The notes: a model not told the origin generated them from the letters alone. Counted from the stretch's first letter, positions 45,580 through 54,672 are shown. The stretch: 64,000 nucleotides of DNA from Streptomyces griseoviridis (GCA_014649155.1 BMSM01000007.1:124001-188000), one strand, 5' to 3'. A program made the numbers and translations.

Positions 45580-46524
45580 ATGAAGGTCAACTGGGCAACG
45601 CAGCCCTTTCGTCCGCTCTGCCAGTGGCTCGCACCGGTGCTGCCGGTCAAGGTCGCGGGCGTCTCCCTGGGCCTGCTGAAGGCGACGGCCCTGGACATCG
45701 CCATCCTGGCGGGGCACGTCCTTCTCTATCCGTCCGGCATCGGCCAGGAACGCCGGGCGGCCCCGCTTCCGGCCCCCCTCCCCGCACCCGACCCGGCCGG
45801 CCCCCGGCTCACCCCCGAGGAACCCGCCCCGCGCCTGCCGGCCCAGGCCGGCCGGCGTCCCCCGGTCGTCCTGCTGCACGGTTTCATCGACAACCGGTCG
45901 GTCTTCGTCCTGCTCCGCCGCAGCCTGGCGCAGCACGGCAGGCAGCACGTCGAGTCACTCAATTACTCGCCGCTGACCTGCGACATCCGCACTGCGGCCG
46001 AGCTTCTGGGCCGACACCTGGAGGAGATCTGCGCGCGCACCGGCAAGGAGCGGGTGGACATCGTCGGCCACAGTCTGGGCGGGCTGATCGCGCGGTACTA
46101 CGTCCAGTGCCTCGGCGGTGACCGGCGCGTCCGCATGCTCGTCACACTCGGCACCCCGCACACCGGCACCCGCGTGGCTCCGCTGGCCAACGCGCACCCC
46201 ATCGTGCGCCAGATGCGCCCCGGCTCACCGGTGATCGAGGAGCTGTCCCGCCCGGCGTCCGGCTGCCGCACCCGTTTCGTCAGCTTCTGGAGCGACTTCG
46301 ACCCGCTGATGGTCCCGCTGGAGGCGGCCCGGCTGGACCACCCAGACCTCCTGACGCAGAACGTGCGGGTCAGCGGCATCGGCCATCTGGCCCTGCCGGT
46401 TCACCCTGCCGTGGCGACCGGCATCCGACAGGCCCTCGACGCCAGTCACATCGACGCACGGTCCGGAGCGGACCCCAACGATCCGGCCGGTTCCGCCGGG
46501 CCCTCCGGCCTCACCGTGGCCTGA
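45580..46524 (+). CDS. Secreted or membrane-linked triacylglycerol lipase-type alpha/beta hydrolase
   Basis: A 314-residue hydrolase. The N-terminus has a hydrophobic segment (LLKATALDIAILAGHVLLY) followed by a Pro/Ala linker. The catalytic domain starts at VVLLHGFIDNRSVF (oxyanion HG), has the nucleophile elbow VGHSLGGLIARYY, then a candidate Asp in SDFDPLM and His in GIGHLAL. The gene order icmB, lipase, M23 peptidase, pcrA is one I recall as conserved in Streptomyces. ATG 45580 is preceded by GGGAGG. The natural ester substrate is unknown. Confidence 0.88.
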   Translation: MKVNWATQPFRPLCQWLAPVLPVKVAGVSLGLLKATALDIAILAGHVLLYPSGIGQERRAAPLPAPLPAPDPAGPRLTPEEPAPRLPAQAGRRPPVVLLHGFIDNRSVFVLLRRSLAQHGRQHVESLNYSPLTCDIRTAAELLGRHLEEICARTGKERVDIVGHSLGGLIARYYVQCLGGDRRVRMLVTLGTPHTGTRVAPLANAHPIVRQMRPGSPVIEELSRPASGCRTRFVSFWSDFDPLMVPLEAARLDHPDLLTQNVRVSGIGHLALPVHPAVATGIRQALDASHIDARSGADPNDPAGSAGPSGLTVA

Positions 46525-46651
46525 GGCACCCCTGACGACCGACCGGCCCTCGCCCGACGGCCGGCCCACCCCCGTTCGACGGCCGGCCCATCCCGTCCGA
46601 CAACCGGCTGACAGCCGCCCCACAGCCGCCGGACAGACGTCCAGCGCCCGA

Positions 46652-46805
46652 AGAAACGTTTTCCAACCCGGCCAAAAGATCGAACGTTTCTCGAACAAAA
46701 GGCCAAACTCGCGTCCGCGGACCGCCGAATCACGGCCGATTGCCCGTTTCCTGCGCGCGTGAAACCTGAGGAAGATTGTCGCGCCCGCATACCGCCGGGT
46801 ACAGT
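46652..46805 (+). promoter_or_regulatory. Promoter region of the M23 peptidase gene, with AGAAACGTT inverted repeat
   Basis: AGAAACGTT (46652-46660) and AACGTTTCT (46683-46691) are perfect inverted copies 31 bases apart, about three helical turns, in an A/T-rich patch. Further down TTGTCG (46776-46781), 18 bases and TACAGT (46800-46805) form a plausible housekeeping promoter for the gene at 46854. The repeat may be an operator. The regulator is unknown. Confidence 0.5.
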
Positions 46806-46853
46806 CGCCGCACTGCTCTGGCAGCCCCTGTTGTCGAGGCGAAAGAGAAGTTG

Positions 46854-48557
46854 GTGAACGACCGTCACCCGTCGGGGACCCCCACCGCCCCGGCCGCGGC
46901 TTCCGAAGCCGCCTCGGCGCACTACGCGTCGTACGGCACCCAGGAAGCCCAGTACGGCGACCTCACCACCTACGACGGCTACGACACCGCCGGTTTCACG
47001 ACCGCCTCCACCGCCACCTCCGTGGCCACCGAGACCCTCTCTTCCGCCGCCTTCGCTCCCGAGTCCTTCGCGGCGGACCCCCTCTTCGGCAGCCTCCCCG
47101 CCCAGGACACCGGCGCCTACGACACCACGTCGTACGCCGCCACCGATCCGTATGCCCCGGCCGGCGGATACGACACCACGGGCACGTACGACACCACCCA
47201 GTGGTCCGGCGCCCCTCAGTCGCCGGACACCGGCAGTCACCAGACCCTGAACTACGACTCCTACGCGGCCCAGCACCACGCCACGTACGACACCGGGGCC
47301 TACGACACCACCACCTGGGCGGACGCCTACCAGCCCCTGCCCACCGTGCCACCGCAGGCGGGCGGCCCCGAGTCGAGCGGCCAGTGGGACACCAGCGCCT
47401 GGCTCCAGCCCGACACCACCGACCAGCCGGACCAGCACGGACACGACGGCAACACCGGACACGACCACAGCCACACCGGTCACGGCGGCCACCCCGGTCA
47501 CGGCGGTGACAGCGAGCACCACGAACCCCGCGCCGACCTCCACGATCAGCAGGACCGGACCGGCGAGCAGCCCCAGCACCATCCCTGGGACTGGGGCACG
47601 CGGCCCTACGACTCGGGCGCGTTCGACGCGACCCAGTGGAACTCGGACGGCACCGCCCCGCAGGACGACGACACCCCCCGGCAGGACGACGGCCTGACCG
47701 CCACCGGCGAACTCCCGGCCGTCCCGACGCTTCTGGAGGGGCAGGAGGAGACCGCGCCGTCCCAGGACGTGACGCCGCCCCCCGCCTCCCGTGCCGCCGC
47801 GCGCGCCGCGTCCCGTGGGCGCCGACGTCCCCCCGCCAAGCGCTCCGCGCTGCTGACCATCGCCGTACCGTCGGCCTGTGTGATGGGCGTGGCCGGTATC
47901 GCCGCCGCCTCCGTCGACGGCCTGAGCGGCGACGACGGCGGGGAGACGACGGCCTCGGCGGCGGACACCGCCCCCCAGGTGGTGAAGCCGTCCACCGCCA
48001 ACAACAAGCTCGACACCCAGCTCGCCAGCCTCTCCGCCGGCGCCGACGACTTCGCCGACCGGGCCAGCCGGACGCAGGAACGCATCGACCTCAGGGCCGA
48101 GCAGGAGGCCGAGAGGAGGCGCGCGGCGGAGGAGGCGGCGCGCAAGGAACGGCTCCGCCCCAAGTTCGCGCTGCCGGTCGACCAGCACGGGCTGAGCGCC
48201 TATTACGGCCAGTCCGGCATCAACTGGATGTCCGTCCACTCCGGCATCGACTTCCCCGTCTCGTACGGCACGACGGTGCGAGCCGTGACCGACGGCACGG
48301 TCCGCACGCAGCTGAACAGCGCGTACGGCAACATGCTGATCCTCACGGCGAAGGACGGCACGGAGACGTGGTACTGCCACCTCTCCAGTTACCAGGTGCC
48401 CTCCGGTACGACCGTCAAAGCCGGTGACCCGATCGCGTATTCCGGCAACACGGGCAACTCCACCGGTCCGCACCTGCACTTCGAGGTGCGCCCCTCCGGC
48501 GGCGCCGCGATCGACCCGCTGGCGTGGCTGCGCAGCCACGGCCTCGACCCGACGTAA
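46854..48557 (+). CDS. M23 family peptidoglycan endopeptidase with long disordered N-terminus
   Basis: A 567-residue protein. Residues 1-320 are low-complexity, with repeated YDTT/TYDT units and many Gln, His and Asp. One membrane helix (about 331-353, LLTIAVPSACVMGVAGIAAA) then a coiled coil (TQERIDLRAEQEAERRRAAE). The M23 domain (about 445-560) has the metal ligands in HSGIDFPVSYG and GPHLHFEVR, with WYCHLSSY between. It faces outward and would cut peptide cross-bridges. The very long cytoplasmic disordered part is unusual. GTG 46854 is used, with weak AAAGAGAAG upstream. A strong hairpin follows. Confidence 0.88.
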   Translation: MNDRHPSGTPTAPAAASEAASAHYASYGTQEAQYGDLTTYDGYDTAGFTTASTATSVATETLSSAAFAPESFAADPLFGSLPAQDTGAYDTTSYAATDPYAPAGGYDTTGTYDTTQWSGAPQSPDTGSHQTLNYDSYAAQHHATYDTGAYDTTTWADAYQPLPTVPPQAGGPESSGQWDTSAWLQPDTTDQPDQHGHDGNTGHDHSHTGHGGHPGHGGDSEHHEPRADLHDQQDRTGEQPQHHPWDWGTRPYDSGAFDATQWNSDGTAPQDDDTPRQDDGLTATGELPAVPTLLEGQEETAPSQDVTPPPASRAAARAASRGRRRPPAKRSALLTIAVPSACVMGVAGIAAASVDGLSGDDGGETTASAADTAPQVVKPSTANNKLDTQLASLSAGADDFADRASRTQERIDLRAEQEAERRRAAEEAARKERLRPKFALPVDQHGLSAYYGQSGINWMSVHSGIDFPVSYGTTVRAVTDGTVRTQLNSAYGNMLILTAKDGTETWYCHLSSYQVPSGTTVKAGDPIAYSGNTGNSTGPHLHFEVRPSGGAAIDPLAWLRSHGLDPT

Positions 48558-48610
48558 CTCCCCCACTCCCCCAGCAGCCGAACGAATCCGAGGCCGAAGG
48601 AGCCCTGAGG

Positions 48611-48653
48611 CCCCGGGGAGCCGTCCCCGCGAACGGCCGACGGCTCCCCGGGG
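48611..48653. terminator. Strong bidirectional hairpin between M23 and pcrA
   Basis: CCCCGGGGAGCCGTC (48611-48625) pairs perfectly with GACGGCTCCCCGGGG (48639-48653), 15 base pairs around 13 bases, between convergent genes. Confidence 0.9.
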
Positions 48654-48659
48654 AGCCCG

Positions 48660-51146
48660 TCAGAGCTTCTCCACCGGCGCATACCGCAGCAGCAGCCGCT
48701 TCGGCTTGGCGTCACCGAAGTCGATCGTCGCCTCGGCGTTGGCTCCCGTGCCCTTCACGCCGACCACCGTGCCGAGCCCGAACTGGTCATGGGTGACCCG
48801 GTCGCCGACGGCCAGCGACACGGTCGGCTTCTCACCGGCGCGGCTGGTGGCGAAGCCCGACCCGCCGGCCGCCGACGAACGCGACCGCGACGACGACAGC
48901 GAGGCCGCCACCCCCGAGACCGGACCCGCGGCCGAAGCGGACGCGCTCGCTCCGGTCCGCTTCCACGCCACATGGGCGGCGGGGATCTCCTCCAGGAACC
49001 GGGAGGGCGGGTTGTACGACGGCTGCCCCCAGGCGCTGCGCATGGTCGAGCGGGTCAGGTAGAGCCGCTCCCGCGCGCGCGTGATGCCGACGTACGCCAG
49101 GCGCCGCTCCTCCTCCAGCTCCTTGGTCTGGCCGAGGGCGCGCATGTGCGGGAAGACGCCGTCCTCCATGCCGGTCAGGAAGACGACCGGGAACTCCAGG
49201 CCCTTGGCGGTGTGCAGCGTCATCAGGGTGACGACACCGTCGCCGTCCTCCTCGTCCGGGATCTGGTCGGAGTCGGCGACCAGCGCCACCCGCTCCAGGA
49301 AGGCGGCGAGCCCGCCGGAGGACTCGCCCTCGCCCGCTTCCTGCTCGAACTCCAGGGCGACCGCCGCGAGTTCCTGGAGGTTCTCGATGCGGGTCTCGTC
49401 CTGCGGGTCGGTGGAGGCCTGCAACTCCGCGAGGTAACCGGTGCGTTCGAGTATCGCCTCCAGCACGGTGGCCGGTCCGGCGCCGGACTCGACGACCGTA
49501 CGGAGGTCCTCCATGAGCGTGTTGAAACGCTTGACGGCGTTGGCGGAGCGCGCGGCCATGCCGTACGCCTCGTCCACGCGCCGCAGCGCCTGCGGGAAGC
49601 TGATCTTCTCCCGCTGCGCGAGGGCGTCGATCATCGCCTCGGCACGGTCGCCGATCCCTCGCTTGGGCACGTTGAGGATGCGGCGCAGCGGTACCGAGTC
49701 CTCGGGGTTGGCGAGGACGCGCAGGTAGGCCAGAACGTCCCGGACCTCCTTGCGTTCGTAGAAGCGGACGCCGCCGACGACCTTGTAGGGCAGGCCGGTG
49801 CGGATGAAGACCTCTTCGAAGACACGGGACTGGGCGTTGGTGCGGTAGAAGACGGCGACGTCGCCGGCCTTGGCGTCGCCCGCGTCCGTGAGCCGGTCGA
49901 TCTCGTCGGCGACGAACTGCGCCTCGTCGTGCTCGGTGTCGGCGACGTACCCGGTGATCTGCGCGCCGGCGCCCGCGTTGGTCCACAGGTTCTTCGGCCG
50001 GCGCGACTCGTTGCGCTCGATGACCGCGTTGGCGGCGCTCAGGATGGTCTGCGTGGAGCGGTAGTTCTGCTCCAGCAGGATCGTGACCGCGTCCGGGTAG
50101 TCCTCCTCGAACTGGAGGATGTTGCGGATGGTCGCGCCGCGGAAGGCGTAGATCGACTGGTCGGCGTCGCCCACGACGCACAGCTCGGCGGGCGGCACCT
50201 CGGCCTCGGGCGGCACGTCGACGGGGTGTTCGGAGGCGGTGCCGACCAGCTCGCGCACCAGGGCGTACTGGGCGTGGTTGGTGTCCTGGTACTCGTCGAC
50301 CAGGACGTGCCGGAAACGGCGGCGGTAGTGCTCGGCGACGTCCGGGAAGGCGCGGAGCAGGTGGACCGTGGTCATGATCAGGTCGTCGAAGTCGAGGGCG
50401 TTGGCCTCGCGCAGCCGCGCCTGGTAGAGCGCGTACGCCTGGGCGAGGGTCTTCTCGAAGCCGTCGGCGGCCTGGGCCGCGAAGTCCTCCTCGTCGATCA
50501 GCTCGTTCTTCAGATTGCTGATCTTGGCGCTGAACGCCTTGGGCGGGAACCGCTTGGGGTCGAGGTCGAGGTCCCTGCAGACCAGCGCCATCAGCCGCTT
50601 GGAATCGGCGGCGTCGTAGATCGAGAACGACGAGGTGAAGCCGAGCTTCTTCGACTCCCGGCGCAGGATGCGGACGCACGCGCTGTGGAAGGTCATCACC
50701 CACATCGCGCCCGCGCGGGGGCCGACGAGCTGCTCGACGCGCTCCTTCATCTCGCCCGCGGCCTTGTTGGTGAAGGTGATCGCGAGGATCTGGCCGGGGT
50801 GGGCGCCGCGCTGGGCGAGCAGGTAGGCGATGCGGTGCGTGAGGACGCGGGTCTTGCCGGAGCCGGCGCCGGCCACGATGAGCAGCGGGGAGCCGGCGTG
50901 GACGACCGCGGCGCGCTGGTTCTCGTTCAGCCCCTCCAGGAGGGCGGCGGGGTCCAGGACCGGGCGTGGGGCGCCGTCCCGGTAGTACGCGTCCCGGTCC
51001 GGCGGCGCGTCGAACTTCCCGGCGAACAGATCGTCCGGGATCGGCTCCGGTACGTGCTCGTCCTCGGGTGGGGGCAGAGGCTCCTCCTCATGGCCGCGGG
51101 GGGCCTGGAGGCTCGCCAGGAAGCTGTCGTCAAAGAGGCTGCTCAT
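48660..51146 (-). CDS. pcrA: UvrD/PcrA superfamily 1 DNA helicase
   Basis: An 828-residue 3'-5' helicase for repair and removal of proteins from DNA. Motifs in order: Q-motif LNENQRAAV, Walker A VAGAGSGKTRVLTHR, ITFTNKAAGEMKERV, VDEYQDTNHAQY (motif II), VVGDADQSIYAFRGA, LEQNYRSTQ, VTLMTLHTAKGLEFPVVF and GITRARERLYL. The Ala/Ser-rich stretch near 735-765 precedes a PcrA-type C-terminal domain (GDRVTHDQFGLGTVVGVKG) that binds RNA polymerase in family members. The promoter carries the RecA-NDp DNA-damage motif. Confidence 0.95.
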   Translation of the reverse strand: MSSLFDDSFLASLQAPRGHEEEPLPPPEDEHVPEPIPDDLFAGKFDAPPDRDAYYRDGAPRPVLDPAALLEGLNENQRAAVVHAGSPLLIVAGAGSGKTRVLTHRIAYLLAQRGAHPGQILAITFTNKAAGEMKERVEQLVGPRAGAMWVMTFHSACVRILRRESKKLGFTSSFSIYDAADSKRLMALVCRDLDLDPKRFPPKAFSAKISNLKNELIDEEDFAAQAADGFEKTLAQAYALYQARLREANALDFDDLIMTTVHLLRAFPDVAEHYRRRFRHVLVDEYQDTNHAQYALVRELVGTASEHPVDVPPEAEVPPAELCVVGDADQSIYAFRGATIRNILQFEEDYPDAVTILLEQNYRSTQTILSAANAVIERNESRRPKNLWTNAGAGAQITGYVADTEHDEAQFVADEIDRLTDAGDAKAGDVAVFYRTNAQSRVFEEVFIRTGLPYKVVGGVRFYERKEVRDVLAYLRVLANPEDSVPLRRILNVPKRGIGDRAEAMIDALAQREKISFPQALRRVDEAYGMAARSANAVKRFNTLMEDLRTVVESGAGPATVLEAILERTGYLAELQASTDPQDETRIENLQELAAVALEFEQEAGEGESSGGLAAFLERVALVADSDQIPDEEDGDGVVTLMTLHTAKGLEFPVVFLTGMEDGVFPHMRALGQTKELEEERRLAYVGITRARERLYLTRSTMRSAWGQPSYNPPSRFLEEIPAAHVAWKRTGASASASAAGPVSGVAASLSSSRSRSSAAGGSGFATSRAGEKPTVSLAVGDRVTHDQFGLGTVVGVKGTGANAEATIDFGDAKPKRLLLRYAPVEKL

Positions 51147-51155
51147 CGCTCTACG

Positions 51156-51178
51156 AGTCTAGGGCGCCCCACCGACAA
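51156..51178 (-). promoter_or_regulatory. RecA-NDp (PafBC-type) promoter of pcrA
   Basis: On the minus strand TTGTCGGTG (51178-51170), 8 bases (GGGCGCCC), then TAGACT (51161-51156) fits TTGTCRGTG-N8-TANNNT in full. The -10 ends 9 bases before the ATG at 51146, so the leader is very short or absent. Two independent perfect matches in one window argue that the motif is functional in this organism. Confidence 0.85.
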
Positions 51179-51384
51179 CCGGACGCCCTGTGGAAAACCC
51201 GCCGGCGACCGGACCGCCGGACACGCTGCCGTCACCTCGCATCACGCACCGTGAGACTCCTGCCCCAGGTCACGAAAATGTATCGGGCATATCACCCTTC
51301 AACCTTCACAGGCAGCACACGAGTTGGCTACGGTGCGGGCGGGCCGCACGACCCCCACCGGCGAACCGTCGCCGGGCCGCGCGG

Positions 51385-51552
51385 CCTCCGCCGAATCCGG
51401 CGTGCCCGCTCGGCACCCGGAACCGGGGACCCACCGTGACATGGGGTGAATCGGTTCACAGCCCGGCCCCGGGCCGGACCGTAGGGCAGCCTTCCGTACC
51501 ACCACCGCCCGAACCCGACAGCTAACCCGGTAGGCGGAGCACGGAAGGAGTC
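51385..51552 (+). ncRNA. c-di-AMP (ydaO/yuaA) riboswitch
   Basis: The leader of the NlpC/P60 gene has CCGCCGAATCCGGCG, ACCGGGGACCC, ATGGGGTGAATCGG, GTAGGGCAGCCTTCCG, CCCGAACCCGACAGC and TAACCCGGTAGGCGGAG, in the order and spacing of the ydaO aptamer in actinobacteria. It ends at GGAAGGAG, the ribosome binding site. In Streptomyces this class controls wall hydrolases such as RpfA and NlpC/P60 proteins and lowers expression when c-di-AMP is high. The ACGGAAGG of the last helix overlaps the binding site, so control of translation or of termination is possible. Confidence 0.92.
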
Positions 51553-51559
51553 GCCTCCC

Positions 51560-52729
51560 TTGGCGTCGCACCGCAAGTCCCGTCCCGCCGGATCACGCGT
51601 GGCGGGCGTACGGACCCCCGCCCTCGCCACGGCCGCGCTCACCTCGGTGGCCCTGCTGTCCCAGACGGCCACCGCCGCTCCCGCCGACGACCGGCCGAGC
51701 CTCGAAGAGGTCCAGCGGAAGGTCGACGACCTCTACCGCCAGGCCGGGTCGGCCACCGAGAAGTACAACGCGGCCAAGGAGAAGACCGCGAAGCAGCGCG
51801 AGCAGGTCGACGGCCTCCTCGACTCCCTCGCCGCGCGCACCCAGGAACTCAACGACGCGCGCGAGGAGCTGGGTTCCTTCGCCGCCGCCCAGTACCGCAC
51901 CGGCACGTCCGTCTCCGACACCGCGACCCTCCTGCTCGCGGACTCGCCGCAGGACTACTTCGACCAGAACCAGCTGATGGACCGGCTCACCGGCCGCCAG
52001 AAGCAGCTGGTCGACGACTACGCCACCCAGCAGGCCGAGACGATGGAGAAGCGCCGGGAGGCCACCGAGAGCCTGCGGACGCTGACCGACGCGCAGACCG
52101 ACCTGAAGACGGCCAAGGCCACCGTCCGGACGAAACTGTCCTCCGCGCGCCGGCTCCTTGCCGACCTGACCGCCGAGGAGCAGGCACGGCTCGCGGCGAT
52201 CGAGAAGAAGAAGCAGGAGGAGGCGGCCCGCAAGGCCGAGGAACTGGCCCGGCAGCAGGCCGCGGAGCAGAAACGGCAGGAGGAGGCCGCGGCGGCCGCA
52301 CAGGAGGCCGCGTCCGGCACCACCTCCTCGTCCGCCTCGTCCTCGCCCGGTTCCCCCGACCCCGGGTACGCCACCGCGGCGGAGAAGGCACTGGCCTTCG
52401 CCCGCGCCCAGATCGGCAAACCGTACGTTTGGGGCGCCACCGGCCCCGCCTCCTACGACTGCTCCGGCCTCACCCAGGCCGCCTGGAAGGACGCGGGCGT
52501 CGACCTGCCCCGCACCACCTACGACCAGGTCAACGCCGGCACGACGGTCTCGATCTCCGCCGCACGCCCCGGTGACCTGGTCTTCTTCTACGACGACATC
52601 TCGCACGTCGGGATCTACATCGGCGACGGCATGATGATCCACGCCCCGAAACCGGGCGCGTACGTCCGTGAGGAGTCCGTCTACTACGACGGGGAGTCGT
52701 CGATCCACAGCGTGGTGCACCCGGCCTGA
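51560..52729 (+). CDS. NlpC/P60 peptidoglycan hydrolase with coiled-coil N-terminus
   Basis: A 389-residue secreted wall hydrolase. The signal region ends near ALLSQTATAAP. A long coiled coil (about 50-235: RKVDDLYRQAGSATEKY through EEAARKAEELARQQAAEQ) and a Ser-rich linker follow. The NlpC/P60 domain (about 275-388) has Cys301 in YDCSGLTQAAW and His349 in ISHVGIYIGDG. It cleaves D-Glu to diaminopimelate-type bonds in stem peptides. The layout is that of RipA-like proteins. TTG 51560 follows GGAAGGAG at 9 bases and lies directly after a c-di-AMP riboswitch. Confidence 0.93.
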   Translation: MASHRKSRPAGSRVAGVRTPALATAALTSVALLSQTATAAPADDRPSLEEVQRKVDDLYRQAGSATEKYNAAKEKTAKQREQVDGLLDSLAARTQELNDAREELGSFAAAQYRTGTSVSDTATLLLADSPQDYFDQNQLMDRLTGRQKQLVDDYATQQAETMEKRREATESLRTLTDAQTDLKTAKATVRTKLSSARRLLADLTAEEQARLAAIEKKKQEEAARKAEELARQQAAEQKRQEEAAAAAQEAASGTTSSSASSSPGSPDPGYATAAEKALAFARAQIGKPYVWGATGPASYDCSGLTQAAWKDAGVDLPRTTYDQVNAGTTVSISAARPGDLVFFYDDISHVGIYIGDGMMIHAPKPGAYVREESVYYDGESSIHSVVHPA

Positions 52730-52756
52730 GCGGCTCCGCTCTCTAGCATCGGCGCC

Positions 52757-53734
52757 ATGTCATCCGGGACCTCCGCTCTGCGCGCCTGGTGGGCGGGGCG
52801 TCCGCCGGCGGCCGGAGCCGCCGTCATGGCGACCGGCATCGTCTCCGTCGGCCTGCACCTGGCCGGCCACGAGACCCTGTCCGGGATCTCCCTGGTACTG
52901 GGCTGCGCCGCCTGGCTGGGCCTGGCGCTGAACTTCACCGTCCTGCTGCTGCGCGAGCGACCGACGTGGGTGGCCCGGGCGGCGACACCGGGCGCGCTCA
53001 CCGCGATCGCCGCGACGACCGTGCTCGGCACCCGCTTCGCCCTGCTCGGCGGGCAGTTCCTGGCAGCCGCGCTGCTCGCCCTGGCGACGGCGCTGTGGCC
53101 GGGGCTGATCGTCCTGGTGGTCCGGCACTGGGGGCGGTCCATGCCCGGCGCGGTGTTCCTGGGCTGTGTGGCGACACAGGGGCTCGCCGTGCTCGGCGCC
53201 ACGCTGGCCGCCACCACCTCGACGCCCTGGCTCGCGCACGCGGCGCTGGTGCCGTTCTGGCTCGGCCTGGTGCTCTACGCCGCCGCCCTCCTCCGCTTCG
53301 ACTGGCGGCAGGTCACCCAGGGGCCGGGGGACCACTGGGTGGCGGGTGGCGCGCTCGCCATCTCGGCGCTGGCCGGCTCCAAACTGCTCGCCGCCGACGG
53401 CACCGGCATGTACCTGTGGAACCAGGACGACGGCGACGTCCTGCGCACCGCGACCGTCGCCCTGCTCGTCCTGGACCTGGCCTGGTACGCCGTCCTGCTC
53501 GTCGCCGAAGTGCTCCGGCCGCGGCTCCGCTACGACGTACGCCGCTGGTCGACGGTGTTCCCGCTCGGCATGACGGCGGCGGCGACGTTGTCCGTCGCCG
53601 CCGCCGTCGAGGTGCCGTGGCTGGACGGGCCAGGTCAGGCCCTGCTGTGGATCGCGGTGGCCGCCTGGCTGGCGGTGGCCGCCGGAGCGGTCCGCTCCGC
53701 CCACGGCGCGCTCCGGCCGGCGGCGCCGCGGTGA
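52757..53734 (+). CDS. TDT family (TehA/SLAC1-like) membrane transporter
   Basis: A 325-residue protein with about ten hydrophobic helices. The start AGAAVMATGIVSVGLHLAG is the TDT family's first helix. Others include LLALATALWPGLIVLVV and WLAHAALVPFWLGLVLYAAALL. TDT proteins export C4-dicarboxylates, sulfite or anions, or confer tellurite resistance; no selectivity residue can be read safely here. The gene starts 27 bases after the NlpC/P60 stop and ends 1 base before the convergent small membrane protein. Confidence 0.8.
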   Translation: MSSGTSALRAWWAGRPPAAGAAVMATGIVSVGLHLAGHETLSGISLVLGCAAWLGLALNFTVLLLRERPTWVARAATPGALTAIAATTVLGTRFALLGGQFLAAALLALATALWPGLIVLVVRHWGRSMPGAVFLGCVATQGLAVLGATLAATTSTPWLAHAALVPFWLGLVLYAAALLRFDWRQVTQGPGDHWVAGGALAISALAGSKLLAADGTGMYLWNQDDGDVLRTATVALLVLDLAWYAVLLVAEVLRPRLRYDVRRWSTVFPLGMTAAATLSVAAAVEVPWLDGPGQALLWIAVAAWLAVAAGAVRSAHGALRPAAPR

Positions 53735-53735
53735 C

Positions 53736-54089
53736 TCAGGTCCACAGCACCGCGATGAAGACGTTGACCATCGTGAGCAGCCCGACCAGGCCGAACAGCT
53801 GCTTCTCCACCTTCTCGTCGTCGCGCTTCACATAGACCAGGCCGAGGATCACGATCAGCACGGCCAGCTTCACGCCGATCTTGACGTTGTTGACGGAGTG
53901 GTCGTCGGCCTGGTTCAGTCCGACCAGGATCACCCCCGTGACCAGCATGGTCAGCGCGCCGTGCAGCATCGCCGGGCCGAACCGGGCGGTGCCCTCGCCC
54001 ATCGCCTTCATCTGGGTGAGGAAGCCGCCGAGCAGCGCCGCGATGCCGATGATGTGGAGACCGACGAAGAGGTGGATGAGTACGTCCAT
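53736..54089 (-). CDS. Four-helix small membrane protein (117 aa)
   Basis: Hydrophobic segments: LIHLFVGLHIIGIAALLGGFL, LHGALTMLVTGVILVGL, GVKLAVLIVILGLVYV and LFGLVGLLTMVNVFIAVLW. Short polar loops; a central KMxAMGEGT stretch. The overall look is that of small integral membrane proteins of unknown function found in most Streptomyces. ATG 54089. Stop is next to that of the TDT gene. Confidence 0.8.
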   Translation of the reverse strand: MDVLIHLFVGLHIIGIAALLGGFLTQMKAMGEGTARFGPAMLHGALTMLVTGVILVGLNQADDHSVNNVKIGVKLAVLIVILGLVYVKRDDEKVEKQLFGLVGLLTMVNVFIAVLWT

Positions 54090-54413
54090 GGGGCCGGAGC
54101 CTAGTCAAGGGCACGGGCCCGGCCGGCACCGGACCGGTCGGCGCATCCCGGACATCCGGCCCGCCATCCCCGCCTGCGTGACGTACCACGCCTCATAGCA
54201 CCCCCGGGCCTCCTCCTCCCTCGATCCCGGACATCGATCGTCACCCCGCGTGAAACGAGCACGCCCGGAACGGGACCCTGATCACGTGACGTCGCTCATC
54301 GCTCCTCTTCCGTCATGTCCGTGCACCTCCTCACCCACCCGGCGTGACCCGGTCTAGCGTCCTGCACCAGGTGACCGGCTCCCCACCGCCGCCGCCCCGC
54401 CAGGGGTGGCAGT
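54090..54413. other. Non-coding gap before the tandem duplication
   Basis: About 320 bases with no gene-like codon pattern. It lies upstream of the small membrane protein and so should contain its promoter. Two patches near 54180-54310 are less GC-rich. No riboswitch or repeat seen. Confidence 0.4.
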
Positions 54414-54672
54414 CGGGCACCACCGCCAGAAAGCCCGGCGCCGGTCCGTCCCCCCGTACGGGCCGCCGCCGGGCCGCGCGGGGCCGTGAGCGGTCGGACG
54501 GAGGGACGCGGAACCCCGGTGGCAGCACACCGCAGACCCCGCCCGGGCACCACCGCCAGAAAGCCCGGCGCCGACCCGTCCCCCCGTACGGGCCGCCGCC
54601 GGGCCGCGCGGGGCCGTGAGCGGTCGGACGGAGGGACGCGGAACCCCGGTGGCAGCACACCGCAGACCCCGC
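54414..54672. repeat. 130-bp tandem duplication, two near-identical copies
   Basis: 54414-54543 recurs at 54544-54672 with only about two base differences (GGTCCG against GACCCG near 54450 and 54580). Both copies include the GTG of a weak frame (54486, 54616). The second copy runs into the NlpC/P60 pseudogene, so the duplication may have replaced that gene's original start. Confidence 0.93.

Noticed and set aside
46776..46805. Possible third RecA-NDp promoter before the M23 gene
   Set aside because: TTGTCG is followed by CGC, not GTG, and the -10 is 18 bases away, which fits an ordinary promoter instead.
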